A DNA stretch of 64,000 nt, from assembly GCA_964648115.1 (NCBI GenBank), contig CAZYME010000014.1, positions 4,063 through 68,062 on the forward strand, given 5' to 3'. Below are positions 36,173-44,593 of the stretch, one piece after another. Position 1 is the first letter of the stretch; the number at the start of each line of letters is the position of its first letter. Position numbers and translations under genes: made by a program. The notes beneath the pieces were generated by a model that was not told the DNA's origin, ran no database searches, and worked only from the letters and a program-made list of their open reading frames with translations. The stretch is from CAZYME01 sp964648115. Lineage in GTDB: Bacteria; Pseudomonadota; Gammaproteobacteria; Legionellales; Legionellaceae.

Positions 36173-38038
36173 TTACACAGAAGTAGGGCCGCAGTAGGGA
36201 CGAGTTGTCACCCTAGTCTCCGCAGCGCTTTGAAGCTCTTTAACCGCATGCTCTAAACGTGCTGAGCCACAGGACTTTTCTAACATTTTGTAATTAGGAT
36301 CTTCTTTAAATTTGGTTATGACCTCGTCAACTTGCGACTCTTTATAACAGTGATTAAGGCTATGCTCCAGCTCGAGTAATTCTTTTCTTTGAAATATATG
36401 CTCCTGCGCTCTTGCCTGTGGTTTAAATAAACCACTAGAGGAACTGCTAGACCGTGAAATTGTAGGAGGCTGCGGTAAAGGATCATCGGTTTCACTGCTT
36501 CCTGCCTCATCTAATTGAAACACGGGTTCCCCCTCAGCATAACCACTATCAGCTGGGCTAATATCATCATTTACCCGGCCCCCTGTAGCAGCTTCAAATT
36601 TCGCTTTAGCTTTAAAAGAATTCGATAGAGATTGAAGGACTTCAGGACGCTGTTTTTTTTCAGTTTTGGCTACTATCCAATTACCAAATTGGCCATTTTG
36701 AAGTTGGTCACCAATTGTCGCCTTGGTTTGAAAAGGGGAAAATGCAAAATCTATAAGGTAATCGGTTTCTTTGCCCGGGTATTCTTTTGCAACCGCGATC
36801 GCCGCTTTAGCCATTTCATAGGCCCCAAGATATTTGCCTGTTTCACCGAACTGTTTGGCTGAATACTGAGCCGCTAAGTTGATATAGGCTATTATTTTCT
36901 GGCTCGGTGAGAAATGTTCACTGACAGGTATGGTGCTTTTTAAAACAAGCCAAATCGGATTATGATCCTTTTCAAATAATTTTTGTAACATCGCTGGATT
37001 AAAATTTTTCGGATCATACATCTGCTCACTACTGTCAGGATCCACACCTAAAGCTTGCTGGCCTTCTAATGAAGTTAAATCAATGCTGTTGGCTGTAGAA
37101 CCAATTATTAGCAATTGCGTAAGATAGGTAGGGAAATACTCACCCCGCGTTTTATAATCGCCTGTAACAGGATTGTGCGCATTAATTTTTAAAATTTCTT
37201 GGCATAAAGCAACCGAACCACTTCTACCAGGGCTACGGAGCTGCTCTATAACATGCGCTGGGATATCTACCATGTCTTCCAGGACAGCTTCTCGTCTATT
37301 AACGTCATTAGCAAATTCTTGAGCTCTATCAAATAATTGTGTGCTTACTGCGGTACCTAAATCGTCCGCTTGTTCTAAATCTTCTGCGTGTTCTAACTTG
37401 TGTAACTTTTTAAAATTTTTATCGATCTCTTTCGTCATCAGCGGAAGTCTTGTTATATATTGATGGGGTGATGTTAAAGGAGCGCGTATATCGAAGAAGT
37501 TGCTAAAGCCGACTTCTTGACTAATCTTTCTCGAAATTTGGTCCCAGCTAGCTTTTCGGGGCAAGTACATGCCTTCCATCGATTTTTTTGAATGAATCAA
37601 TTTAATTTCAGCCTCAGTAAGCTTAGTGAACTCAGGGCTTAAAATTTTATTTTTCAATGCAACTAACGCTTCTTCAGGGGATACTGAAGGCGTGAGTGTG
37701 TCCTCTGTGAGGTTTAACTCCTGAAAGGCCAATATGACTTCCTTGATATGTTTCATATATTGGTCGTACATAAAAGATTCTTCATTGCCTAAGTCTGCAG
37801 TAGAAGGATCTGTTCTAAGCCTTTCTAACATCTCAAGTGTGTTGCGCAAAGTTTGCACATGCTCTAGCGTTACTTTAAAAAATTCGTTCACTGAACCAAT
37901 TGTTTCTAGAAGCACAGCCTTATTCTTTGGCTCTAATTCTTGTGATAGCGCGGATTCTCTGCAGGTAGAATTCCAAGCGGTCAGTTTTTGCATTCCTCTA
38001 TCTATACTAGCTAAAGCATTCACATGAGAGTATTTCAT
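36173..38038 (-). CDS. 621-residue protein with RhoGEF (DH)-like motifs, effector candidate
   Basis: No bacterial family recognised. The N-terminal 225 residues carry motifs resembling the three conserved regions of eukaryotic Dbl-homology RhoGEF domains, in order and at fitting spacing. A CR1-like helix with Glu and a TE-like position lies at 43-65 (LLETIGSVNEFFKVTLEHV). A CR2-like YDQYMKHIKEVILAFQELN spans 91-109. A CR3-like LTSPHQYITRLPLMTKEI spans 188-205. Residues 340-420 are helical and could be TPR- or RasGEF-like (too weak to call). The rest is partly disordered, Ser-rich at about 500-545, with a helical C-terminus. There is no signal peptide. If real, the DH-like domain suggests a secreted protein acting on host Rho GTPases. 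Confidence 0.65.
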   Translation of the reverse strand: MKYSHVNALASIDRGMQKLTAWNSTCRESALSQELEPKNKAVLLETIGSVNEFFKVTLEHVQTLRNTLEMLERLRTDPSTADLGNEESFMYDQYMKHIKEVILAFQELNLTEDTLTPSVSPEEALVALKNKILSPEFTKLTEAEIKLIHSKKSMEGMYLPRKASWDQISRKISQEVGFSNFFDIRAPLTSPHQYITRLPLMTKEIDKNFKKLHKLEHAEDLEQADDLGTAVSTQLFDRAQEFANDVNRREAVLEDMVDIPAHVIEQLRSPGRSGSVALCQEILKINAHNPVTGDYKTRGEYFPTYLTQLLIIGSTANSIDLTSLEGQQALGVDPDSSEQMYDPKNFNPAMLQKLFEKDHNPIWLVLKSTIPVSEHFSPSQKIIAYINLAAQYSAKQFGETGKYLGAYEMAKAAIAVAKEYPGKETDYLIDFAFSPFQTKATIGDQLQNGQFGNWIVAKTEKKQRPEVLQSLSNSFKAKAKFEAATGGRVNDDISPADSGYAEGEPVFQLDEAGSSETDDPLPQPPTISRSSSSSSGLFKPQARAQEHIFQRKELLELEHSLNHCYKESQVDEVITKFKEDPNYKMLEKSCGSARLEHAVKELQSAAETRVTTRPYCGPTSV

Positions 38039-38228
38039 AATATTTGCTCACAAAGATCCAAATTGGTGATTTAAGTTTAATTTTAGATCAATACGCGCGA
38101 TTGTTTTTGTTCATTTTATGAAATAAATGCAAATTTTGTGTAAAGAAATGTCAATAAGGGTGTAATTTGGCATCATGGTACACTCTGATCCACACGCATA
38201 AGCATGCAGGTTCGCAGGTTTAACTCTC

Positions 38229-38259
38229 TTGACTCTATAGTTGCTATATACCTTATCTT
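38229..38259 (+). promoter_or_regulatory. MerR-type promoter with 19-base spacer
   Basis: TTGACT (38229-38234) and TATCTT (38254-38259) are separated by 19 bases, the elongated spacing typical of MerR-regulated promoters. Within the spacer CTATAG-TTG-CTATAT forms a dyad, like the operators of CueR/CadR-type regulators. It lies just upstream of a MerR-type gene, so autoregulation by that protein or a relative is likely. Confidence 0.7.
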
Positions 38260-38280
38260 TCAGAATAAGGAGGAAAAACG

Positions 38281-38547
38281 ATGACTCAATGGTACGTAAA
38301 AGACTTAAGCAAATTAACCAATGTATCGGTGCAAACATTGCATCACTACGACCGGATTGATCTGTTAAAGCCATCCGTGCGATTAGCGAATGGTTATCGC
38401 GTTTACTCCGAAAATGAAGTGCTCGATGATATGTATGGGGACGACCCTCTGCGAAAAAAAGCGGTCCTTGTTGATGTTGCATTGCAAGATGACAAGATAA
38501 GCGGGGAGGCGAAAAAATGGTTACAGGGTTTATCTAAATCATTATAG
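38281..38547 (+). CDS. Short MerR-family regulator, probably internally deleted
   Basis: An 88-residue protein. Residues 1-48 are a normal MerR winged helix (WYVKDLSKLTNVSVQTLHHY, then KPSVRLANGYRVYSENEV), but the text then jumps to DDMYGDDPLRKKAVLVDVAL instead of the usual dimerisation helix, and it ends at residue 88, against 120-250 in the family. A strong AAGGAGG precedes the ATG, so the gene is still translatable. An in-frame internal deletion or a decayed gene fits best; a natural dominant-negative DNA-binding form is possible. Confidence 0.75.
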   Translation: MTQWYVKDLSKLTNVSVQTLHHYDRIDLLKPSVRLANGYRVYSENEVLDDMYGDDPLRKKAVLVDVALQDDKISGEAKKWLQGLSKSL

Positions 38548-38555
38548 GCAAGAGC

Positions 38556-38696
38556 TCCTTCGCCCCTTGAGGGGAGAAGGTGCCCGACAGGGCGGATGAG
38601 GGGTGATCAAAAAATTTCCAACCTAAATTGTATCTTTTTGATTTGATCTACCCTCACCTGCCCTGTCAGGCATCCTCTCCCATCAACGGGCGAGGA
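38556..38696. repeat. Family A palindromic repeat, copy 4
   Basis: A full-length copy, same orientation as 1429-1570 (GGTGCCCGACAGGGCGGATG ... CCTGCCCTGTCAGGCATCC), 8 bases after the MerR gene stop. Confidence 0.85.
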
Positions 38697-38768
38697 ACAC
38701 ACAATTAAACATCTGTATGAATCAATCTCTTAAACCACCAAAATCTACTATATATCTCACTTCCCGTG

Positions 38769-38774
38769 TATAAT
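38769..38774 (+). promoter_or_regulatory. Possible -10 box of the CsiV-like gene
   Basis: TATAAT, 29 bases before the ATG at 38804. No matching -35 is apparent. Confidence 0.35.
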
Positions 38775-38803
38775 GCCGCCACCCCTCTTGATCAGAATGG
38801 TTT

Positions 38804-39358
38804 ATGTTGCAAGTACTTATTTTTACTGGATTATTTTTACTATCTTCTCTTGGACTAGCTAATCCATCCTCTCAACTTTACCAAGTAGACATGATTGTCT
38901 TCACCCATTTGCAACTGCCTACCACATCAGCCGAGTCATATACACCTATAGCTCCGGATACGCAAAATGCCATTCCACTAAAAAATACAATCAGTAGCGC
39001 GCGAACCCCATACCATGCATTACCAGCATCAGCCTCCCAATTACGTGACGAATACTGGGCATTAAACCGCAAACCACAATACCAGATACTTTTTCATCGC
39101 ACCTGGTTACAACCTGCTAACAACCAACGACCCATCGCATTATCTGAAATGAATACGGGCGGTTGGAATGTAGAAGGCACTTTAAAAATTAGGCAAAGCA
39201 ATTATTATCTACTAGACACAGAGCTGCTTTTTTCGGCTCCGAATAGCAAACAAACCGCGTTTGTTTTCTCCCAAAAGCAACGCCTTAAACCTGGCGTAGT
39301 CTATTACCTTGATCATCCACATGCTGGCATGTTGATTAAAATCCACCAAATCACTTAA
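38804..39358 (+). CDS. CsiV-like periplasmic protein
   Basis: 184 residues with a signal peptide (MLQVLIFTGLFLLSSLGLA, cleavage near 19). The pattern YQVDMIVFTHL at the mature N-terminus, the central ALPASASQLRDEYWALN and QILFHRTWLQP, and the C-terminal PHAGMLIKIHQI match the CsiV family (PF10972-like), a conserved gammaproteobacterial protein that in Vibrio cholerae binds peptidoglycan and activates LpoA. Its role here is not established. The following MFS gene starts six bases after the stop. Confidence 0.7.
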   Translation: MLQVLIFTGLFLLSSLGLANPSSQLYQVDMIVFTHLQLPTTSAESYTPIAPDTQNAIPLKNTISSARTPYHALPASASQLRDEYWALNRKPQYQILFHRTWLQPANNQRPIALSEMNTGGWNVEGTLKIRQSNYYLLDTELLFSAPNSKQTAFVFSQKQRLKPGVVYYLDHPHAGMLIKIHQIT

Positions 39359-39364
39359 TACATT

Positions 39365-40588
39365 ATGATTGCTGTTCCCACTACACTTACCCTACGATCA
39401 TCTGCGCGCCTTTGTATTTGGCTCATTGGCGTATCATTTGTCTTGTTTCAATTTTTTCTGCAGCTATCATCCGGCGTAGTAATTGGCACCATTATGCATG
39501 AGATGCAATTAACAGCACTCACTGCTGGCATATTAAGCAGCGCCTTATACATTGTATACACTAGCTTGCAAATCCCGGTGGGCATTCTTTATGACAAGAA
39601 GAATACACGCACCTTAGTAGCAGTTAATGCTCTACTATGTAGTATTGGATGTTTCGTGTTTGCAGCAAGTCATAGCTTACTTGGCCTGTTTATAGGCCGT
39701 CTACTCATAGGGACGGGGTCGGCTTTTGCTTTTATTGGTTTATCCCATTTGTTACGCCAACACTACCCGCTAAAGCAATTCGCATTCATGATAGGTTTAT
39801 CAGAAACATTGGGCTTTGCCGCTACTGTCATCGGTATGATTGCTATGGGCGCACTCATTGCAAAATGGGGATGGCGTAGTTTTATCAATACTGCCGGCAT
39901 CGTAGGTTTAATCATTGCATATATGGGCTGGAGCTATATCCCCGATAGCCAACCACATGCTCAATCTAATCGTCATTATGGCAAACAACTTTTACAAATT
40001 ATTACAACTGGAAAAGCTTGGATTAATGGCTTGTTTGTTGGCTTAACATTTACCGTTGTTACCACATTTGGCGCATTATGGGCGGTGCCTTTTCTTCAAG
40101 TAAAACTAAACTGTGGGTTACAACAGGCGAGCTTGATTAACGCTGTTTTTTTTCTGGGCACAGCTTTAAGCTGCCCCCTTTTTGGAATGCTCTCCTCACA
40201 TTTTTCTAAACGAAGACCCCTTATTTTAAGCTCCTGCCTATCAACCACTATCTTGCTGCTAGGCATTCTATATTTGCCGATAAAAAGCCCTATGATGATG
40301 GGGATCTTAATGTTTATGATGGGGATTTGCTGCGGTGCGTATATGCTTGCTTATACCATAGCTAACGAATTATCCCCACCAGGCTCCCTGTCAACCTGCA
40401 CAGGCTTCACTAATATGTTAGCAATGATTACAACCCCTTTATTACAACCTCTCATCGGTTTCCTTCTCGACTTCTTCAGTCAAACTGGTGAGTACACTCT
40501 AGCTAACTATCAAATGGCTCTTTTGGCAGTTCCTGGATCATTGATAATAGCGTGTGTCTTAGTGTGTTTTTTGCCAGAAAAAGCGTGA
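39365..40588 (+). CDS. MFS transporter
   Basis: A 407-residue, 12-helix major facilitator superfamily protein of the inner membrane. The cytoplasmic loop motif between helices 2 and 3 reads GILYDKKNTRTLV, and ALLCSIGCFVFAASHSLLGL and LLIGTGSAFAFIGLSHLL are typical. It belongs to the same general type as the transporter at 44594-45922; such paralogues are abundant in Legionellales. Co-transcribed with the CsiV-like gene. Substrate unknown. Confidence 0.88.
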   Translation: MIAVPTTLTLRSSARLCIWLIGVSFVLFQFFLQLSSGVVIGTIMHEMQLTALTAGILSSALYIVYTSLQIPVGILYDKKNTRTLVAVNALLCSIGCFVFAASHSLLGLFIGRLLIGTGSAFAFIGLSHLLRQHYPLKQFAFMIGLSETLGFAATVIGMIAMGALIAKWGWRSFINTAGIVGLIIAYMGWSYIPDSQPHAQSNRHYGKQLLQIITTGKAWINGLFVGLTFTVVTTFGALWAVPFLQVKLNCGLQQASLINAVFFLGTALSCPLFGMLSSHFSKRRPLILSSCLSTTILLLGILYLPIKSPMMMGILMFMMGICCGAYMLAYTIANELSPPGSLSTCTGFTNMLAMITTPLLQPLIGFLLDFFSQTGEYTLANYQMALLAVPGSLIIACVLVCFLPEKA

Positions 40589-40632
40589 TATATACATATT
40601 AAACGGAGCTTGGACAAGGGTGATTAGATCAA

Positions 40633-40724
40633 TAGAGCCCCTATGGAGCGCAGCGGAATGCGAGAATAAGATTTTTGTCAAGCAGCGCGAACCCCACTTT
40701 CCGCTGCGCTCCATACGAGCTATG
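40633..40724. repeat. Family B REP-like element, copy 7 (degenerate)
   Basis: CCTATGGAGCGCAGCGGAAT and CCGCTGCGCTCCATACGAGC form the paired arms, with substitutions and a longer loop than other copies. It lies between convergent genes. Confidence 0.75.
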
Positions 40725-40737
40725 TATTAGTGTTATT

Positions 40738-41637
40738 TTAAACCACTCCAATCAATCCCTTGCTCAGCATACAAAAACCTGGGGTGGTCCCTTCCGCAAC
40801 AAAACCTGCTGCTACCACCGGATCTTGCTTGATGACATCCGAAAGTATCAAATGAAGGCTGGGCGATGCAAGGCGAATATGCCATGGGCCTTCAGGAGCT
40901 TGCTTAATGTTAATAAACTGCGACATCATCGCAGAGATGCCCTGTCCGTCCTGCCAACCTGCCACAGCACCTTGGAGAGCATCAGATTCATTCATATTTA
41001 CAGAATAAAAACCGCTGCCATCGTTAAAGCGGCATAATACTCCAACGAATGGGTGGCCCTTGCTGGGCTGGTCGCTCAACGAAAGCTGGCGAAACCAGGC
41101 ATTTTTAGCGGTCACAAACTGCTCTTTACTCTCATCACCTATTTGCACGTGCCCATTTAACCGACTAGTTTGGCTTACTAATAATTCAACACCAGGGCGC
41201 AGCTCTTGAGCAATAGGATTATTTTCTGGCTCTTTCAACATATCAATTTTAAAATTAAATCCTTTTTTATCCTGATTTTGCAGACCAAAAATCCAACTAT
41301 CATTAATCGGGTTAAACCGCATAAAAGCACGGCCTACATGCCAATCATACGTCGATGGATCTGGGATAGTAGCATGCGCCTCATCAAGGAGTATCACTGT
41401 CTTGTTCTGAGCATCAAAAAGTGCCGCAATTGTATTAAACTCTATGCCGTCTCGTTGCATCTGAAAAAAATATCCGTAATTGTCGCCACTCTCATTGGTT
41501 ACCAAACCTGAAAAAACCCAATTTGCGTGGGCAGAGTTTGTAGGCAGAAAATTACTTTCAACACTTGTAGCTCCTGCATAAATGGAGCCAGTGAGTGTAA
41601 GGCATACAAACAACATCCTCAGTCGAGCAAAAATCAT
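40738..41637 (-). CDS. Secreted protein of unknown function, coupled to lpxK
   Basis: The start is taken at the ATG at 41637, which overlaps the lpxK stop in ATGA, with AAGGA upstream (299 residues); the longer frame (41679) lies inside lpxK. The N-terminus MIFARLRMLFVCLTLTGSIYAGA is a signal peptide. The mature protein is beta-rich (NWVFSGLVTNESGDNYGYF, then GWQDGQGISAMM) and faintly resembles the AttH/CrtC lipocalin-like fold, which is too weak to name. Its tight coupling to msbA-lpxK suggests an envelope role, but no function is shown. Confidence 0.72.
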   Translation of the reverse strand: MIFARLRMLFVCLTLTGSIYAGATSVESNFLPTNSAHANWVFSGLVTNESGDNYGYFFQMQRDGIEFNTIAALFDAQNKTVILLDEAHATIPDPSTYDWHVGRAFMRFNPINDSWIFGLQNQDKKGFNFKIDMLKEPENNPIAQELRPGVELLVSQTSRLNGHVQIGDESKEQFVTAKNAWFRQLSLSDQPSKGHPFVGVLCRFNDGSGFYSVNMNESDALQGAVAGWQDGQGISAMMSQFINIKQAPEGPWHIRLASPSLHLILSDVIKQDPVVAAGFVAEGTTPGFCMLSKGLIGVV

Positions 41638-42644
41638 ATTAATCCTTGTAGTTGTTTGTGTGACCATAAAGCATCCCAAAACTTGTCTGAAACAGCCGCT
41701 TCCACTGGCAAAAAATACATTGAATCAGTCGCAAACGGTTCGCATTTTACCGCATCTTTTTCAGTCATCACCACTATTTTATCAGGTATGTCCAATTCCT
41801 CAGCTGTAAAACAATGATGATCAGGAAACGGATACGCCCTAAACGCAAGATCCATTGTTTTTAACGTCTCAAAAAATCGTCGAGGATGACCTATTGCAGC
41901 CACAGCAGCTACGGGCTCCGTCAAATCCGCTAGTGCTAAAAATTTACCGGTAACCAGTTGTTGGATTTTTCCTGGCATTAAATCCATACGATAGGCATCA
42001 GGTCTTGTCCCACCATTTACTACCAATAAATCTGCATCTTGTAGGCGACGTGGGCCTTCGCGCAAAGGACCCGCTGGTAAGCACAAACCATTCCCTAAAC
42101 CCCGCAATCCATCAATAACGACGATTTCAATTGCACGGCCCATCTCATAATGCTGTAGGCCATCGTCACTAATAATAATTTGGCTTTGATGATGGTCAAG
42201 GAGATACTGCACGGCTTCAGTACGTTTGGGAGCAATAACAACCGGACAGCCAGTTTTTTTAGCTAATAATAAAGGTTCATCACCTACTGCACGCGCCTGG
42301 TCTTCCTTGCTAACTTCATGCGGAAAATGACCAATACTAGCACCATACCCCCGGCTGACAATGCCAACTCGCAAACCACGCTCTTGAAATTGGTGTGCTA
42401 AAGCAATAACTAAAGGGGTTTTACCCACCCCACCCACAGTGAGATTACCTACAACCACAATAGGAACAGAATAGTGTTTTTGACGAAATCGTTGTATATA
42501 AATACGGCGAAGATGAGTGATCAACTGGTATATCTTTGAAAAAGGGAGTAACACCCAACGCAATGGATGAGAGCTGTACCAAAGCTTGTCAATGAGGGTT
42601 TTGATCTCCTCCTCAACCGACATCATTCCAGGATTAGTGCGCAT
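41634..42644 (-). CDS. lpxK: Tetraacyldisaccharide 4'-kinase
   Basis: Phosphorylates the 4' position of lipid A disaccharide precursor at the inner membrane. 336 residues (family about 325-330). The P-loop GNLTVGGVGKT is at residues 66-76; DDGLQHYEMGRAIEIVVIDG and the C-terminal EKDAVKC motif are present. The ATG directly follows the msbA stop (TAGATG), and the downstream gene overlaps its own stop by four bases, so these three genes are a translationally coupled operon. Confidence 0.96.
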   Translation of the reverse strand: MRTNPGMMSVEEEIKTLIDKLWYSSHPLRWVLLPFSKIYQLITHLRRIYIQRFRQKHYSVPIVVVGNLTVGGVGKTPLVIALAHQFQERGLRVGIVSRGYGASIGHFPHEVSKEDQARAVGDEPLLLAKKTGCPVVIAPKRTEAVQYLLDHHQSQIIISDDGLQHYEMGRAIEIVVIDGLRGLGNGLCLPAGPLREGPRRLQDADLLVVNGGTRPDAYRMDLMPGKIQQLVTGKFLALADLTEPVAAVAAIGHPRRFFETLKTMDLAFRAYPFPDHHCFTAEELDIPDKIVVMTEKDAVKCEPFATDSMYFLPVEAAVSDKFWDALWSHKQLQGLI

Positions 42645-44411
42645 CTAAACAATCGCTTCTTCTTGTTCCACATTTACAGGATGAACCCGATACAATTTAG
42701 CATAATGACCATCCATTGCCAGCAATTGTGCGTGATCTCCCTGCTCCACTACTTTCCCTTGATGCATGACAATAATTTTATCTGCACCTTTGATAGTTGA
42801 CAGGCGATGTGCAACCACTAACGTAGTGCGGTTTTTCATTACTTGCTCAAGAGCGGCTTGAATGTAACGCTCTGACTCACTATCCAAGGCTGATGTCGCT
42901 TCGTCCAGTATCAGAATAGGCGCATCCTTCAAAATTGCGCGTGCAATTGCCATGCGTTGTCGTTGGCCCCCCGATAACAGCACGCCATTATCTCCAATTT
43001 GAGTATCGTATCCTTGTGGTAAATTTCTAATAAATTCATCGGCATATGCCTGTTCTGCAGCTTTAATAATCTGTTCACGGCTTACGTCAAAACGGCCGTA
43101 CGCAATATTATTTGCCACTGTATCATTAAATAACGTCACATGCTGCGTCACCAAAGCGATTTGCTCTCGCAAGCTACTCAGGGACAATTCATTGATCGGT
43201 ACTCCATCTAGGCTAATTCTGCCCTGAGTCACATCGTAAAATCGTGGCAACAAGCTAGTAATGGTGGTTTTTCCACTACCAGAATGCCCTACTAAGGCCA
43301 CTACTTCACCAGCGTTTATATTAAGATCAACTTCATGTAATACCCGCGGGCCCTCTCGATAAGCAAAAGATACTTTTTCAAACTGAATAGCCCCTCGTAC
43401 TTTACGAGTGATTTTTTTGCCTTCTGGCAATTCTACAACTTGGTCAAGCAAAGAAAAAATACTTTCTGCACCAGCTAGACCACGTTGAATACTAGCGTTT
43501 AAGGTGGTTAAAATTTTTAAAGGCCTAATGAGCTGCAGCATAGCGGCAATAATTGCGAGGAAGGACCCAGCAGTGACTGTTATTACGGCTACAAGTTTGA
43601 TAGCAACAAAGATAATCAGGGCAATACCGATGGCAATAATGGTCTGCACACCCAAAACATTAATTGCTTTGCTAACAGCCACTTTCATGTCATTTCGGAA
43701 AGAAGATTCAGTGGCTTTATTGAACTTATTTACTTCATACGACTCACCACCAAAAATACGTACCACGCGATAACCTTCAATTGCTTCACCCGCGATTTCC
43801 GTAACTTCTCCCATCGATTGTTGCACTTTATGACTAATACGTCGTACACGCTTGTTGGTATAGTTAACAATCATACCAATAAAAGGAACCGTCACTAAAA
43901 ATGCCAGTGACAATTGCCAGCTAATCATCATCATTACTGTTAATAATCCAACGACCAAACATGTATTTTGAACAAAATCTGTGAGGGCATCAGCACTGAC
44001 TTGTGCTACCTGCTCAACATCGTAGAGGATTTTTGACAACAATTGCCCAGAAGTTGCTTGGTCGTAGTAATCGGCAGGTAGGCGAATGATATGGGCAAAC
44101 ACACGCTGTCGCATTACATTAACCACCGAGCGCGCCACCCAAGTCATGCAATAGCTACCCAAGGCATTGACTAAGCCGCGCACTGAAATCCCTAACAATA
44201 TATACATGGGAATTTTTTTAACGAACTCGACGTCAACATTTATAAAGCTTTTATCAAGCAGCGGTCTCATCATATAGGTGAAACCCGCGTCAATAGCAGA
44301 TGCAAACACGTTGGCAAATATACCCAATACCAATACTGGCCAAAACGGCTTTACATGCGTAAATAAACGACGGTAGATAGGCCCTGATTTGCCATGTGTG
44401 TGTTTTTTCAT
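42645..44411 (-). CDS. msbA: Lipid A export ATP-binding/permease protein MsbA
   Basis: A homodimeric ABC exporter that flips lipid A across the inner membrane. 588 residues: six N-terminal helices (about 20-310) and one ATPase domain with GHSGSGKTT, LLSGGQRQRMAIARA and LILDEATSALDSESER. MsbA family by length and by partnership with lpxK, which follows immediately. Confidence 0.94.
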   Translation of the reverse strand: MKKHTHGKSGPIYRRLFTHVKPFWPVLVLGIFANVFASAIDAGFTYMMRPLLDKSFINVDVEFVKKIPMYILLGISVRGLVNALGSYCMTWVARSVVNVMRQRVFAHIIRLPADYYDQATSGQLLSKILYDVEQVAQVSADALTDFVQNTCLVVGLLTVMMMISWQLSLAFLVTVPFIGMIVNYTNKRVRRISHKVQQSMGEVTEIAGEAIEGYRVVRIFGGESYEVNKFNKATESSFRNDMKVAVSKAINVLGVQTIIAIGIALIIFVAIKLVAVITVTAGSFLAIIAAMLQLIRPLKILTTLNASIQRGLAGAESIFSLLDQVVELPEGKKITRKVRGAIQFEKVSFAYREGPRVLHEVDLNINAGEVVALVGHSGSGKTTITSLLPRFYDVTQGRISLDGVPINELSLSSLREQIALVTQHVTLFNDTVANNIAYGRFDVSREQIIKAAEQAYADEFIRNLPQGYDTQIGDNGVLLSGGQRQRMAIARAILKDAPILILDEATSALDSESERYIQAALEQVMKNRTTLVVAHRLSTIKGADKIIVMHQGKVVEQGDHAQLLAMDGHYAKLYRVHPVNVEQEEAIV

Positions 44412-44507
44412 AGGGGATGCAGCTTGGTTGGTTTTAATTTTGACGAATTGTACCTCTTATTACATCGGAGTGCCAAAGAAACATAATTAACATTAAATAA
44501 AATACAG

Positions 44508-44582
44508 TGTAGCCCGTATGGAGCGCAGCGGAATGCGGGGATTATTAGGGCGCAAATCCCGCTGCGCTCCATACGGGCTAGA
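44508..44582. repeat. Family B REP-like element, copy 8
   Basis: Full paired arms (TGTAGCCCGTATGGAGCGCA ... GCGCTCCATACGGGCTAGA), with a loop of about 20 bases, between msbA and the following minus-strand MFS gene. Confidence 0.85.
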
Positions 44583-44593
44583 TTGATCTGAAC

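Noticed and set aside
36900..37100. RasGEF (Cdc25)-like segment in residues 340-420 of the 621-residue protein
   Set aside because: The helical pattern around NPIWLVLKSTI and KIIAYINLAA is suggestive but fits TPR-like helices equally well; too weak to call.
38111..38482. A 123-codon minus-strand frame over the MerR gene
   Set aside because: It is antisense to a recognisable winged-helix domain with a strong Shine-Dalgarno and promoter on the plus strand.
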